From: DASRDZ01 sp035569495
GTDB lineage: Bacteria; Chloroflexota; Dormibacteria; Aeolococcales; Aeolococcaceae
Assembly: GCA_035569495.1 (NCBI GenBank)
Contig: DATMMX010000057.1
Span: 62,001-126,000, forward strand
Direction of reading: 5' to 3'
Length of the DNA: 64,000 bases
Shown: positions 17,990-25,952 of the stretch, piece by piece
How positions within the stretch are numbered: the first letter of the stretch is position 1
Layout: each line of letters begins with the position of its first letter
Program-made: the position numbers and the translations under genes
Notes under the pieces: model-generated
The model's input: the letters and a program-made list of their open reading frames with translations, nothing else
Database searches by the model: none
What the model was told of the DNA's origin: nothing

Positions 17990-18220
17990 TCATGCGGGGC
18001 TCACGTAAACGGTGCGCGGCGGGTAGTACTCGACGACCACCACGCGCGCGTGCGCCGGGATGGTCTCGCCGCTCTCCGCGGCGTGGGCGAGGAACGCCTC
18101 GCTGCCACCGCGAATCTGGATCACCACCTCGCCGGTGCGCCCCGGCGCGATGGCGCCGGTAACGCGTCCCATCTTGCCGACCACCACCTGGTCGTCGGAA
18201 TCGACCGACCGATCGGTCAT
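17990..18220 (-). CDS. Soluble NfeD-like OB-fold protein
   Basis: 76 residues from the ATG at 18220, which has GGGAGGGA upstream. VVGKMGRVTGAIAPGRTGEV followed by VVVVEYYPPRTVYV matches the C-terminal OB-fold of NfeD proteins. The transmembrane and protease parts are absent, so this is the short soluble form. NfeD and flotillin genes are commonly paired, and the flotillin starts 28 nt downstream. A role as flotillin partner is inferred from this. Confidence 0.75.
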   Translation of the reverse strand: MTDRSVDSDDQVVVGKMGRVTGAIAPGRTGEVVIQIRGGSEAFLAHAAESGETIPAHARVVVVEYYPPRTVYVSPA

Positions 18221-18352
18221 GCGCGTTCGTCCCTCCCAGTCACAGGCCACCCTCGGCAGACGGGAGCCCCCGGCCGGGATGACATGGCGCCCATCACACT
18301 ACGCCCGTCAGTCCCGCCCGCGCAATGGACGGCCCTGTGACGTTTCCGGGCC

Positions 18353-20266
18353 TCAGCGCCGGCGGCGGGACACCACCACTGCGGCCGTCGCGGTCAGCAG
18401 CGCGGAGGCGAGCAGCAGCGCCGCACCGGCGGGCCCCGCGTCGGGGCCGCCACCGGTGTTGGGCACGCTGATCACACCCTGCACGCCGCCGAGCGGCACC
18501 GGGCTGCTGGGCGGAGGCGTGGTGGCGACGGCGGCCTGGGCCTCGTAGGCGCCGATGTCGGCGCGCGGCGCCGAGGCGATCCTGGCCGCGACCCTGGCGA
18601 CCTTGGGCACGCCCAGGCCGAGCAGGCTCGACGGCGCCGTCTGCGGGCGGGTCACGCCGCGCTCGTCGGTGGCGGGGTAGTTGTTGGGGTCGCCGGCGTC
18701 GAGCGCGGTGCTGCCCAGGGTGAGCGCCTGGGTCAGTGTCGGCGAGGTGTCGCCGGTGGCGCCGTCGACGGGACCGCCGTTGGCCTGCAGCGGGCCGAGC
18801 GCGGGAACGGCGTGGGGCGGCTGCTGGTCGCCGGTGGCGAGCAGGGCGCAGGTGGTGTCGTCGGCGATGTTGTAGCCGAGGCTGGTGAGCGTCCCGGTGC
18901 CGAGCGCGCAGTTGCTGCCCAGCGTGGCTAGGGTCACCTGGGGGATCCCCGTGTTCACGGCGACGATGCTGTTGTGCACGGTGCCGGCGCCGTCGGGAAG
19001 GTCGAGCCCGCCGCCCAGGCCGGCGGTGGCGGTGTTGCCGTCGACGGTGTCGCTCTCGAGTGCCAGCCTGCCGAGCACGGCCTCGCCGATGGCGACGCCG
19101 CCGCCGTTGGCGGCACTGTTGCCGTTGAGGGTGTCGTTGGTCAGCGCCGCCTGCACTGCGCTGTGCAGGTACATGGCGCCGCCGAGCAGGGCGGCGTCGT
19201 TGCCGTTGAAGGTGGTGGCGGTGACGGTGACCTGGGCGGGACCGCTGACGGCGGTTCGATTCGCCACCTCCGGCGCCACCGCGTTGCCGTCCTCGTAGGT
19301 GCCGCCGCCGTTGCCGTGGGCGGCGTGGTTGTGGCTCAGCGTCGACTGGCCGAGCACCACCCGGCTGCCCGGCACCAGCTCGTCGTAGATGCCGCCGCCG
19401 CCGGCGTCGACCTGCTCCAACAGGCCCATGGCGCTGTTGTCGTGGACGAACATCCGGGTCAGCGTGTCGGTGGCGCCCGAGGGCGGCTCCAGGAAGATTC
19501 CGCCACCGTCGCCGCCCGCCACGTTGCCGGCCACGCTGCTGCCGGTCATGGTCGCCATGCCCTGCGCGAACACGCCGCCGCCGTTGCTGAAGCTCAGCGT
19601 CGGAGTGACGATCTCCTGCGGCCCGCAGCTCGTGGCGCTGCTGCCCGCCGTGTTGTTCTTGACAATGGTGTCCAGAACGGTGAGGCTCGCGCCCGCGTTG
19701 TCGACGGCGACGCCGCCGCCGTTGCCGATCGCCTCGTTGCCGGTCACCACGTCGTGGTTGAGCGCCAGGCCGTCCTGGGACAGCACCAGCACCGCGCCGC
19801 CGTCATTGGAGCCGTCGCCGTTGTCGCTGTCGGTGACGCGGCCGCCGGTCAGGGTCAGTCCGTTGATGGCGACGGTGGTGGGGCCGTCGCCGTTCACGGT
19901 GAACAGCCGGCCGCTCCAAGCCTGGCCGGTGTTGCAGGCGCCCTGCACGGTCGTGGTCCCCGCGCCCGCGCCCTGGACGGTCATCGACGAGGTGATCTCC
20001 AGCGAGGTGAAGTCACCCGGCTGGCTGAGCGTGTACGTCCCCGCCGGCAGCACCACCGTTGCGCCGCTGAGGCCGTTGGCGGCGCCGATGGCGGCGCGCA
20101 GCGTCGTGCAGTGCGCGGCGTCCGGACACGTGCCCGGTCCGTCGTTGAACCCGGTGACGGTGATGGTGGTGCCGGTGGCGTGCACCGGTCCGGTGGCCGC
20201 CATCGCGGCCACCAGCGCGCTCGCGGCCGCAAGCGGCAGCAATGCCAGACGTGTGCGCCCCTGCAT
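18353..20266 (-). CDS. Secreted beta-helix surface protein with VPNTG anchor signal
   Basis: 637 residues from the ATG at 20266 (GGGGGAG upstream). A Sec signal peptide covers residues 1 to about 30 (hydrophobic, ending near VHATG). The body is a right-handed parallel beta-helix of the kind seen in choice-of-anchor Q and polymorphic outer membrane-like proteins: many GNGGGV/NGGGVA turns, and LRAAIGAAN near the start. The C-terminus has the order of a cell-wall sorting signal: VPNTGG (from about residue 601), a hydrophobic stretch and RRRR at the end. A sortase substrate on a monoderm surface is likely. The ligand or enzyme activity is unknown, and no sortase gene is in the window. Confidence 0.82.
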   Translation of the reverse strand: MQGRTRLALLPLAAASALVAAMAATGPVHATGTTITVTGFNDGPGTCPDAAHCTTLRAAIGAANGLSGATVVLPAGTYTLSQPGDFTSLEITSSMTVQGAGAGTTTVQGACNTGQAWSGRLFTVNGDGPTTVAINGLTLTGGRVTDSDNGDGSNDGGAVLVLSQDGLALNHDVVTGNEAIGNGGGVAVDNAGASLTVLDTIVKNNTAGSSATSCGPQEIVTPTLSFSNGGGVFAQGMATMTGSSVAGNVAGGDGGGIFLEPPSGATDTLTRMFVHDNSAMGLLEQVDAGGGGIYDELVPGSRVVLGQSTLSHNHAAHGNGGGTYEDGNAVAPEVANRTAVSGPAQVTVTATTFNGNDAALLGGAMYLHSAVQAALTNDTLNGNSAANGGGVAIGEAVLGRLALESDTVDGNTATAGLGGGLDLPDGAGTVHNSIVAVNTGIPQVTLATLGSNCALGTGTLTSLGYNIADDTTCALLATGDQQPPHAVPALGPLQANGGPVDGATGDTSPTLTQALTLGSTALDAGDPNNYPATDERGVTRPQTAPSSLLGLGVPKVARVAARIASAPRADIGAYEAQAAVATTPPPSSPVPLGGVQGVISVPNTGGGPDAGPAGAALLLASALLTATAAVVVSRRRR

Positions 20267-20363
20267 CTGTGGCTCCCCCGATACCCCTGCCCGCCGGTTG
20301 TGCAGGAGTGTGGCGCGTCACGTGGGCGACCACAAGAAAGGTTGGAAAATCCTTGTAAAGCGG

Positions 20364-21557
20364 CTAGCCCGCTCCGGCGAGCTCGATCAGCGCCGCGCGG
20401 GCGAGGATTCCCGCCCCGATCGGCAGGCAGCGCTCGTCGATGTCGAACTCGGGGTGGTGGTGCGGCGCCACCGGGTGGCGGGCGACGTCGCCGGCGCCGA
20501 CCAGGAAGTAGCAGCCCGGCGCGCGCTCCAGGAACAGCGCGACGTCGTCGCCGACGGTGATGCGCGGCGCGGCGTCGACGTTCTCCTCGCCGACGCTCGC
20601 CACCGCGGCGCGGCGCACCGTCTCGGCGACGGCGGCGTCGCTGACCACCGGCGGGCAGCCGTTGGCGCGGATGAACTCGGCCTCGCAGCGCATCGATCTG
20701 GCCAGGTCTGTCGCCATCTCGGCGATGCGCTGCAGCAGGCGCTCGCGCTCGGCGTGCTCGAAGGCGCGGACGGTGCCGCGGAGCCGCGCCTCCTCGGCGA
20801 TGACGTTGAAGGCCGTGCCGCCCTCGATGCGGCCGATGGTCACCACCGCCGGGCTGAACGGCGAGGTCTCCCTGCTGACGATGGTCTGCAGCGCGGTGAC
20901 CAATTGGGCGGCGCAGGCGATCGGGTCGACGCTGGTGTGCGGCATGCCGCCGTGCCCGCCCCGGCCGCGGATGACCAGGCCGAACTCGTCCGCCGAGCCG
21001 AACAGCGGGCCCGGTCCGACCGCGACGCGGCCGACCTGCAGCGGCGCCCACAGGTGGATGCCGAGCACCCGGTCGACGCCGTCGGCGGCGCCCGCGTCGA
21101 TCATCGGTTGGGCGCCCCCGGCCACCTCCTCGGCGGGCTGAAAGCACATGCGCACCCGGCCGCTCCAGGCGTCGCCCATGCCGGCGAGGATGGCCGCCGC
21201 GCCCAGGGCCATGGCCACGTGGCCGTCGTGGCCGCAGGCGTGCATGGCGCCCTCGACCTGCGAGGTCACCGGGCGCTCAGCGCCGCGCTCGACGATGGGC
21301 AGCGCGTCGGTGTCGGCGCGGAGCATCACCGTGGGCCCGGGGCGGCCGCTGTCGAGGTCGGCGATCACGCCGGTGCCACCCACCTCCGTTCGCACGCTGT
21401 AGCCGAGCACCTCGCAGCGCTCGGCGCAGAGCTCGGCGGTGGCCGTCTCCTGGTAGCTCAGCTCGGGGTGGCGGTGGAGGTGGCGGCGATCCTCGACGAG
21501 CTGCGGCCGCAGGCGGTCGAGGGCGGCGGCGACGCGGGCGTCGGTGCCCTCAGCCAT
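20364..21557 (-). CDS. M20D-family amidohydrolase (IAA-amino acid/hippurate hydrolase type)
   Basis: 397 residues, cytoplasmic, close to the usual length. The M20 metal-site motifs are intact: RRHLHRHPELSYQE, VMLRADTDALPI, GAMHACGHDGHVAMALG, CFQPAEEVAGGAQPMID, and VGDDVALFLERAPGCYFLVG. The dimerisation domain region has RGRGGHGGMPH. The enzyme hydrolyses the amide bond of N-acyl amino acids; the exact substrate is not set by sequence. Its start overlaps the end of the preceding receiver-like gene by 8 nt. Confidence 0.9.
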   Translation of the reverse strand: MAEGTDARVAAALDRLRPQLVEDRRHLHRHPELSYQETATAELCAERCEVLGYSVRTEVGGTGVIADLDSGRPGPTVMLRADTDALPIVERGAERPVTSQVEGAMHACGHDGHVAMALGAAAILAGMGDAWSGRVRMCFQPAEEVAGGAQPMIDAGAADGVDRVLGIHLWAPLQVGRVAVGPGPLFGSADEFGLVIRGRGGHGGMPHTSVDPIACAAQLVTALQTIVSRETSPFSPAVVTIGRIEGGTAFNVIAEEARLRGTVRAFEHAERERLLQRIAEMATDLARSMRCEAEFIRANGCPPVVSDAAVAETVRRAAVASVGEENVDAAPRITVGDDVALFLERAPGCYFLVGAGDVARHPVAPHHHPEFDIDERCLPIGAGILARAALIELAGAG

Positions 21558-21915
21558 CGCTCACGGGCGTCGCGCCGTGGCGACCGGCCAGGCGCAGCGC
21601 CGCCGACTGCAGGGCGCCGTTGGTGATGCAGGTGCTGGCGCCGACCCGCATCGCCGCCTCACGCACGTCCTTCGCCTCGTGGTGGCAGAAGGCGACGATG
21701 GTGGCCTCGGGGTGGGCCTCGCGGACCCGGGCGATCAGGCCGAGGCGGTGCGGCGAGTCGGCGTTGAGGTCGACGAACAGCGCGTCGGCCTCGGGGATGT
21801 CCTGGGTGCGCGCGGTGACCAGCTCGCCCCCGGTGCGGCGGACGGCGGCGTCGAGCTGGCTGCGGAACATCAGGTCGTCGCTCACCAGGGCGACGACGCG
21901 GCGCTGCTCGGACAC
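21550..21915 (-). CDS. Degenerate receiver-like (CheY-fold) protein
   Basis: 121 residues from a GTG at 21915. The fold of a response-regulator receiver is suggested by VVALVSDDLMFRSQL (acidic pair at 13-14), ADALFVDLNAD (Asp49 at the phosphoacceptor site), and ATIVAFCHHEAKDVREAAMRVGA. The conserved Lys near the end is Asn (CITNGA), so phosphorylation switching is doubtful. It lacks an output domain. A TATCAT box sits 6 nt before the GTG. It is followed, with overlap, by the M20 hydrolase. Confidence 0.65.
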   Translation of the reverse strand: MSEQRRVVALVSDDLMFRSQLDAAVRRTGGELVTARTQDIPEADALFVDLNADSPHRLGLIARVREAHPEATIVAFCHHEAKDVREAAMRVGASTCITNGALQSAALRLAGRHGATPVSDG

Positions 21916-21921
21916 GCTCGC

Positions 21922-21927
21922 ATGATA
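21922..21927 (-). promoter_or_regulatory. Probable -10 box (TATCAT), receiver-like/M20 transcript
   Basis: TATCAT on the minus strand ends 6 nt before the GTG at 21915. No ribosome binding site is seen. Confidence 0.45.
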
Positions 21928-21968
21928 CGCAGCGGGGCGCGGCGGCTCGGCGGGGCGCGCGGAGTGGC

Positions 21969-22364
21969 ATGATGGGCGGCGCCGTGAGTGTCACCACCAA
22001 TCTGGAGCGCCTGCTCTGGACCTCCGACGCCGTCGAGGCCATCCGCGAGCTTCGCGCCGAGGAGTCGCGCCCGTCCGCGGCCTTCCGCGTCGACGTGCGG
22101 CTGGGCGGCTGCCAGGGCTTCAAGGTGTACTTCGAGCTCGACGACGAGCACGACGACGACGTCGCCTTCGACCCCGCCCCCGACGTGCGCGTGGTGGTGC
22201 AGCGCGACGGCATGCCGATGATCTCCGGCGGCATCCTCGACTACGAGGACTCGCACCGCGGCCGCGGCTTCCGCATGGCCAACCCCCAGGCCGAGAAGGC
22301 GTGCGGCTGCGGGCAGGCGTTCTACGCCAACTTCGAGGACGGGCCCGAGCAGCTGGAGTCCTGA
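21969..22364 (+). CDS. Second A-type Fe-S carrier-like protein (HesB/IscA family)
   Basis: 131 residues, or a few fewer if the second ATG or the GTG at 21984 is used. The three carrier cysteines are present: RLGGCQGFKVYFEL and EKACGCGQAFYANF. The acidic insert (DDEHDDDVAFDPAPD) and the SGGILDYEDSHRGRGFRMANP region differ from the ErpA-type protein at 6782, so this is a distinct paralogue. It may serve other target proteins. It is divergent from the receiver-like gene. Confidence 0.82.
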   Translation: MMGGAVSVTTNLERLLWTSDAVEAIRELRAEESRPSAAFRVDVRLGGCQGFKVYFELDDEHDDDVAFDPAPDVRVVVQRDGMPMISGGILDYEDSHRGRGFRMANPQAEKACGCGQAFYANFEDGPEQLES

Positions 22365-22384
22365 GCGCCCGCGGCTCCCTCTTA

Positions 22385-22419
22385 AGGAGTGGCGAAGAGT
22401 TGTTCAGGAGTGCGAAAGA
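22385..22419 (+). repeat. Two 14-bp imperfect direct repeats 21 bp apart (possible operator)
   Basis: AGGAGTGGCGAAGA at 22385-22398 and AGGAGTGCGAAAGA at 22406-22419 lie on one face of the helix, about 90-125 bp before the membrane protein at 22510 and just after the stop at 22364. Confidence 0.35.
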
Positions 22420-22509
22420 TTCGCCCTGCGGCTCGTCGTTCGCAGTACCACATGAGCGTGGCACAGCGCGGCCACCGCTTGGAGGCCGAGCCACATCGGA
22501 GGTTTCGCC

Positions 22510-23208
22510 ATGCACGGCGATGCCAAGTGGGAGCGGCTGGGCGCCGCGACCGGGATCCTCTTCGTCGTCCTCCTCATGGTCAGCATCTTCATGGTGCCGC
22601 AGACACCGGACGTCAACGCGGCGCCGGGGGTGATCGCCTCGTACTACAGCGACCACCGCAACGCCGTGCTCGCCTCCGCGTACCTCGGCGGCCTGGCCAT
22701 CCCGGTGTTCCTGTGGTTCCTGGGCAGCCTGTTCCAGGCGCTGCGCCGCGCCGAGGGTGAGCACGCGCGGCTCTCCATCGTCTGCCTGGCGGGCGGGATC
22801 GCCACCGCCACCTTCGCGCTGGGCATGGCCATCTTCGCGGCGACACTGGCGTGGGGCTCGGCCCTGCAGGCCGACGGCGGCGCCGTGCGCGCGCTGTTCC
22901 TGCTCTCCTCGATGAGCGTGCAGTTCATCTACTTCGCCATGGTGGCCTTCGTGCTCGCCGGGTCGGTGCTGATGATCCGCACCGGCGTGATCTCGCGGTG
23001 GATCGGCGAGGCGGGCGTGGTCTTCGCCGCGGTGATGCTGGTCGGCGCGGCCTCGCTGGCCCCCTCGGGCGCCTTCCAGCTCAACGGCGGGCTGACCTTC
23101 GCGGGACTGCTGGCCTTCGCGCTGTGGGTGCTCTCGGTGAGCGTCCGCATGGTCATGCTGGCCTGGCCGCGGCGGGCGGCGGTGGGCGCGGCGCCCGTGG
23201 CGCGGTAG
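22510..23208 (+). CDS. Polytopic membrane protein, unknown (DUF4386-like)
   Basis: 232 residues with GGAGG 8 nt before the ATG. About six transmembrane segments can be seen (roughly 12-32, 55-78, 90-112, 128-152, 160-182, 190-212). The first extracytoplasmic loop carries PDVNAAPGVIASYYSDHRN. The pattern resembles DUF4386-type membrane proteins. No catalytic motif. It stands as a single gene before the hydroxyacyl-CoA dehydrogenase. Confidence 0.75.
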   Translation: MHGDAKWERLGAATGILFVVLLMVSIFMVPQTPDVNAAPGVIASYYSDHRNAVLASAYLGGLAIPVFLWFLGSLFQALRRAEGEHARLSIVCLAGGIATATFALGMAIFAATLAWGSALQADGGAVRALFLLSSMSVQFIYFAMVAFVLAGSVLMIRTGVISRWIGEAGVVFAAVMLVGAASLAPSGAFQLNGGLTFAGLLAFALWVLSVSVRMVMLAWPRRAAVGAAPVAR

Positions 23209-23309
23209 CCGCCTTTCGCCCCCTGCGTGCGCGACCTCCGTGTCTGCGGGCACACTTGTCTCCGGGCTGGGGTGACGGGTGACCACCGCACGACACGGAG
23301 GCTGCACGC

Positions 23310-24170
23310 ATGGCGATCGCGACCCTGGGGATCGTGGGCGCGGGCCTGATGGGCTCGGGCATCGCCGAGGTGGCCGCGCGCAGCGGCATCACCACCACCG
23401 TGTGCGAGGTCGACCAGCGCGCGCTGGACGGCGGCCGCCAGCGGGTGCAGCGCTCGCTCGACCGCGGCCGCAGCACCGGCAAGCTGAGCGACGAGCAGGT
23501 CGACGAGATCCTCGGCCGCATCGCCTTCAGCACCGACGTCGAGGACCTGGCGGCGTCGGACATCGTCGTCGAGGCCATCGCCGAGCGCCTGCCGGACAAG
23601 GTTGCGCTCTTCGAGAGGCTCGACCGCATCGTCCGAGATGATGCCATCCTTGCCACAAACACCTCGTCGCTGCCGATCATCGAGATCGCCCGGGCGACGC
23701 GCCGTCCCGAGGCGGTGGTCGGCACCCACTTCTTCAATCCCCCGCCGGTGATGAAGCTGCTGGAGCTGGTGCGCAGCATCGCCACCAGCGAGGACACCAT
23801 GGAGACGGCGCGCGGCTTCGGCGAGCAGCTCGGCAAGCGGATCATCGTCGCCCAGGACCGCGGCGGGTTCATCGTCAACCTGCTGCTCATCCCCTTCCTG
23901 ACCCACGCGGTGCGCGTCTACGAGTCCGGCTTCGCCACCAAGGAGGACATCGACGAGGGCATGCGCCTCGGCTGCGGCCATCCCATGGGGCCGCTGCAGC
24001 TCCTCGACTACATCGGGCTGGACACCGCGCTCTTCGTCTGCGACTCGCTGTACGAGGAGTACGCCAACGCGGACTACGCCCCTCCCCCGCTGCTGCGGCG
24101 CATGGTGGCGGCGGGCTGGCTCGGCCAGAAGAGCGGCCGCGGCTTCTACGACTACCCGCGAGCCCGCTGA
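23310..24170 (+). CDS. 3-hydroxyacyl-CoA (3-hydroxybutyryl-CoA) dehydrogenase
   Basis: 286 residues, the normal length, with an ACGGAGG site upstream. The N-terminal Rossmann fold has GIVGAGLMGSGIAEVAARSG. The active-site region includes ILATNTSSLPI, VVGTHFFNPPPVMKLLELV (catalytic His) and DRGGFIVNLLLIPFL. The C-terminal domain has MRLGCGHPMGPLQLLDYIGLD and GWLGQKSGRGFYDY. It oxidises 3-hydroxyacyl-CoA with NAD(P), acting in beta-oxidation, butyrate or polyhydroxybutyrate metabolism. It ends in a hairpin shared with the convergent gene. Confidence 0.92.
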   Translation: MAIATLGIVGAGLMGSGIAEVAARSGITTTVCEVDQRALDGGRQRVQRSLDRGRSTGKLSDEQVDEILGRIAFSTDVEDLAASDIVVEAIAERLPDKVALFERLDRIVRDDAILATNTSSLPIIEIARATRRPEAVVGTHFFNPPPVMKLLELVRSIATSEDTMETARGFGEQLGKRIIVAQDRGGFIVNLLLIPFLTHAVRVYESGFATKEDIDEGMRLGCGHPMGPLQLLDYIGLDTALFVCDSLYEEYANADYAPPPLLRRMVAAGWLGQKSGRGFYDYPRAR

Positions 24171-24184
24171 AGGACCCCCTTCAG
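24167..24184. terminator. Bidirectional hairpin containing both stop codons
   Basis: CTGAAGG and CCTTCAG pair perfectly over 7 bp with an ACCC loop. The TGA of the dehydrogenase lies in one arm and the TGA of the opposite gene in the other. There is no long U run, so strength is uncertain. Confidence 0.55.
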
Positions 24185-24624
24185 TTCGGGCGGGGGCCGG
24201 CGGCGCCGGGGGCGGGAGGGGGTGCCTGCTGCTCGTCGACGCGCATGCGCACGGAGGCGAGCATGCGGTCGCCGTACCAATACTCGGCGGCGTAGCCACC
24301 GGGCTGGCCGAACATCGGCGAGAGGAACGACACCGTCGAGACGGTGACCTCGCGGCCCTCGGGCGGGGCGTCGCCGGAGGACTGGAAGGAGAGGCTCACC
24401 GGGGGGAGGATCAGCTTGGCGGCGTCGTCGACGAAGCGCAGCTCGACCTGGTGGGTGCGCCCCGCGTCGGCGGTGCCGAAGCGAAAGCCGGCGACCACCG
24501 CGAAGGTGACCCGGCCGGGAAGCTGGGGCAGGGTGATGGTCGAGAAGCCGCCGCCGAGGATGTAGACCTTGCCGTCGGGCGGGACGGCGGCGCTGTCGGC
24601 GAAGAGGGCGAAGTCCAATTCCAT
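24181..24624 (-). CDS. DUF6941-like protein
   Basis: 147 residues, cytoplasmic, all beta by appearance. It starts MELDFALFADSAAVPPDGKVYILGGGFSTI, the kind of opening seen in DUF6941 proteins (a surface strand, then DGKxYxxGGG). The C-terminus is Pro/Ala-rich. It begins 6 nt after the PHP phosphoesterase ends and is probably co-transcribed with it. Function unknown. Confidence 0.65.
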   Translation of the reverse strand: MELDFALFADSAAVPPDGKVYILGGGFSTITLPQLPGRVTFAVVAGFRFGTADAGRTHQVELRFVDDAAKLILPPVSLSFQSSGDAPPEGREVTVSTVSFLSPMFGQPGGYAAEYWYGDRMLASVRMRVDEQQAPPPAPGAAGPRPN

Positions 24625-24630
24625 GTGCGG

Positions 24631-25536
24631 CTACAGCTTGCCAGGCCGGACGGGGCGCGCGCCGCCGGTCTCGCGAGCGCGGACCAGCCCGTCGAGCACC
24701 TCGGGGCCGTTGTGGGTCACCTGTCCGGGGTTGGCGACGAACGGCTTGACGGTGGGCCCGTGGAAGTCCGCCCCCGCGGTGACGGTGAGCCCCGCGGCGT
24801 GGGCCAGCGCCTCGAAGCGCTCCGACTGCTCCGGCTTGTGCCACGTCGTCCACGCCTCCACTCCGCCGAGCCCCTCGCCGAACAGCTCGGCGAACGCGGC
24901 CGCGGGGTCGAGCGAGCCGAGCGTCGCACCCGGGTGGGCGAGCACCGGCACGCCACCCGCCTCGCGGACCCAGGAGATCGCCTCGGGCAGCTCCGGCTGG
25001 TAGGGCGCCTCGGTGGACAGTGGCTTGCCGGACGAGAACCAGTCGCCGTACAGCCGCCCCCGCGACTCGCGGTACGGCGCCATGCGGGGATCGTCGCCAG
25101 CGGTCTCGACAAGCGCGCGTCCCAGCAGCGCGAACGGCGGGACCCGATCGGCCCCGACCAGCGCCTCGACGTCCTCCCAGCGCAGCGCGAAGCCCTCGCG
25201 CCCGGCGTTGGCCACCCAGCGCCGCGTTCGCTCCAGGTCGGCGGCGCGCACCCGCTCGATGCGCGCGGCGAACACCGGGTCGTCGAGCGGGACGAAGTAG
25301 GCGAGCAGGTGATGCTCGCGGTCGTTCCAGCGGGTGCTGATCTCGCACGCCTGGATCAGGTCCAAGCCGCGCTCGTCGCAGGCCGCGGCGGCGCGCTGCA
25401 CGCTGACCGTCGAATTGTGGTCGGTGACGGCGATGCTGCTCAGCCCCTGCTCGGCGCAGCGGGCCACCAGCTCTTCGGGGGTGAGGTCGCCGTCGGAGGC
25501 GACGGTGTGCATGTGGAGGTCGACGCGGGAGCTCAT
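24631..25536 (-). CDS. PHP-domain phosphoesterase (TrpH/RNase AM-like)
   Basis: 301 residues from the ATG at 25536, set by a TAGACT box 8 nt before it. The PHP metal motifs are VDLHMHTVASDGDLTPEEL, IAVTDHNSTVS, LIQACEISTRW, GGVPVLAHPGATLG and TVTAGADFHGP. This layout is that of YciV/TrpH, which removes nucleotides from 5' ends of RNA or from 3',5'-bisphosphates. The activity here is inferred from the family. It is divergent from the [2Fe-2S] ferredoxin with only 52 bp between the starts. Confidence 0.87.
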   Translation of the reverse strand: MSSRVDLHMHTVASDGDLTPEELVARCAEQGLSSIAVTDHNSTVSVQRAAAACDERGLDLIQACEISTRWNDREHHLLAYFVPLDDPVFAARIERVRAADLERTRRWVANAGREGFALRWEDVEALVGADRVPPFALLGRALVETAGDDPRMAPYRESRGRLYGDWFSSGKPLSTEAPYQPELPEAISWVREAGGVPVLAHPGATLGSLDPAAAFAELFGEGLGGVEAWTTWHKPEQSERFEALAHAAGLTVTAGADFHGPTVKPFVANPGQVTHNGPEVLDGLVRARETGGARPVRPGKL

Positions 25537-25544
25537 CGCGACCC

Positions 25545-25550
25545 AGTCTA
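25545..25550 (-). promoter_or_regulatory. Probable -10 box (TAGACT), PHP gene
   Basis: TAGACT on the minus strand ends 8 nt before the ATG at 25536; no Shine-Dalgarno sequence. Confidence 0.5.
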
Positions 25551-25576
25551 CGGGCGGCCGGCCCACCCGGCGGCGG

Positions 25577-25582
25577 CACAAT
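25577..25582 (+). promoter_or_regulatory. Possible -10 box (CACAAT), ferredoxin gene
   Basis: CACAAT ends 6 nt before the ATG at 25589. Together with the minus-strand box at 25545 it would make a very tight divergent promoter pair. Confidence 0.35.
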
Positions 25583-25588
25583 GGGCCC

Positions 25589-25921
25589 ATGTCCGACCAG
25601 CCACGCCAGCTCCACGTCTTCGTCTGCACCACGGTGGGACGGCACCACTGCGGCGGCCAGGGGTCGGAAAAGGTGCTGCAGCGCTTGCGCGACGAGGTCG
25701 AACGCCGCAGGCTTGGGCACGTGCGCACCACGCGGATGGGCTGCAACCAGCAGCACCACCAGGGGCCGATCGTGATCGTCTACCCCGACGGCGTCTGGTA
25801 TGGGCGGCTTCGCGCCGAGGACGTGCCGGAGATCGTCGAGGAGCACCTGGTCGGCGGCCGCCCGGTCGAGCGGCTGCGCATCACACCGGACGGGCCGTGG
25901 GGCTCGACGGCGCTGACCTGA
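25589..25921 (+). CDS. Thioredoxin-like [2Fe-2S] ferredoxin with apparent Cys-to-His ligand change
   Basis: 110 residues from the ATG at 25589. The fold signs are HVFVCTTVGRHHCGG at the start and GPIVIVYPDGVWYG near residue 60, followed by VPEIVEEHLVGGRPV, as in thioredoxin-fold ferredoxins. That family binds [2Fe-2S] with four Cys in the order C-x8/12-C and C-x3-C. Here C13, C21 and C52 are present, but the fourth position is His56 (GCNQQHHQGP). A 3Cys-1His site would raise the redox potential and make it pH-sensitive, as in mitoNEET-type clusters; this is inference. It is single and possibly leaderless. Confidence 0.82.
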   Translation: MSDQPRQLHVFVCTTVGRHHCGGQGSEKVLQRLRDEVERRRLGHVRTTRMGCNQQHHQGPIVIVYPDGVWYGRLRAEDVPEIVEEHLVGGRPVERLRITPDGPWGSTALT

Positions 25922-25952
25922 GTCCCCACACCACATTGCCAGGAGGCACGAC

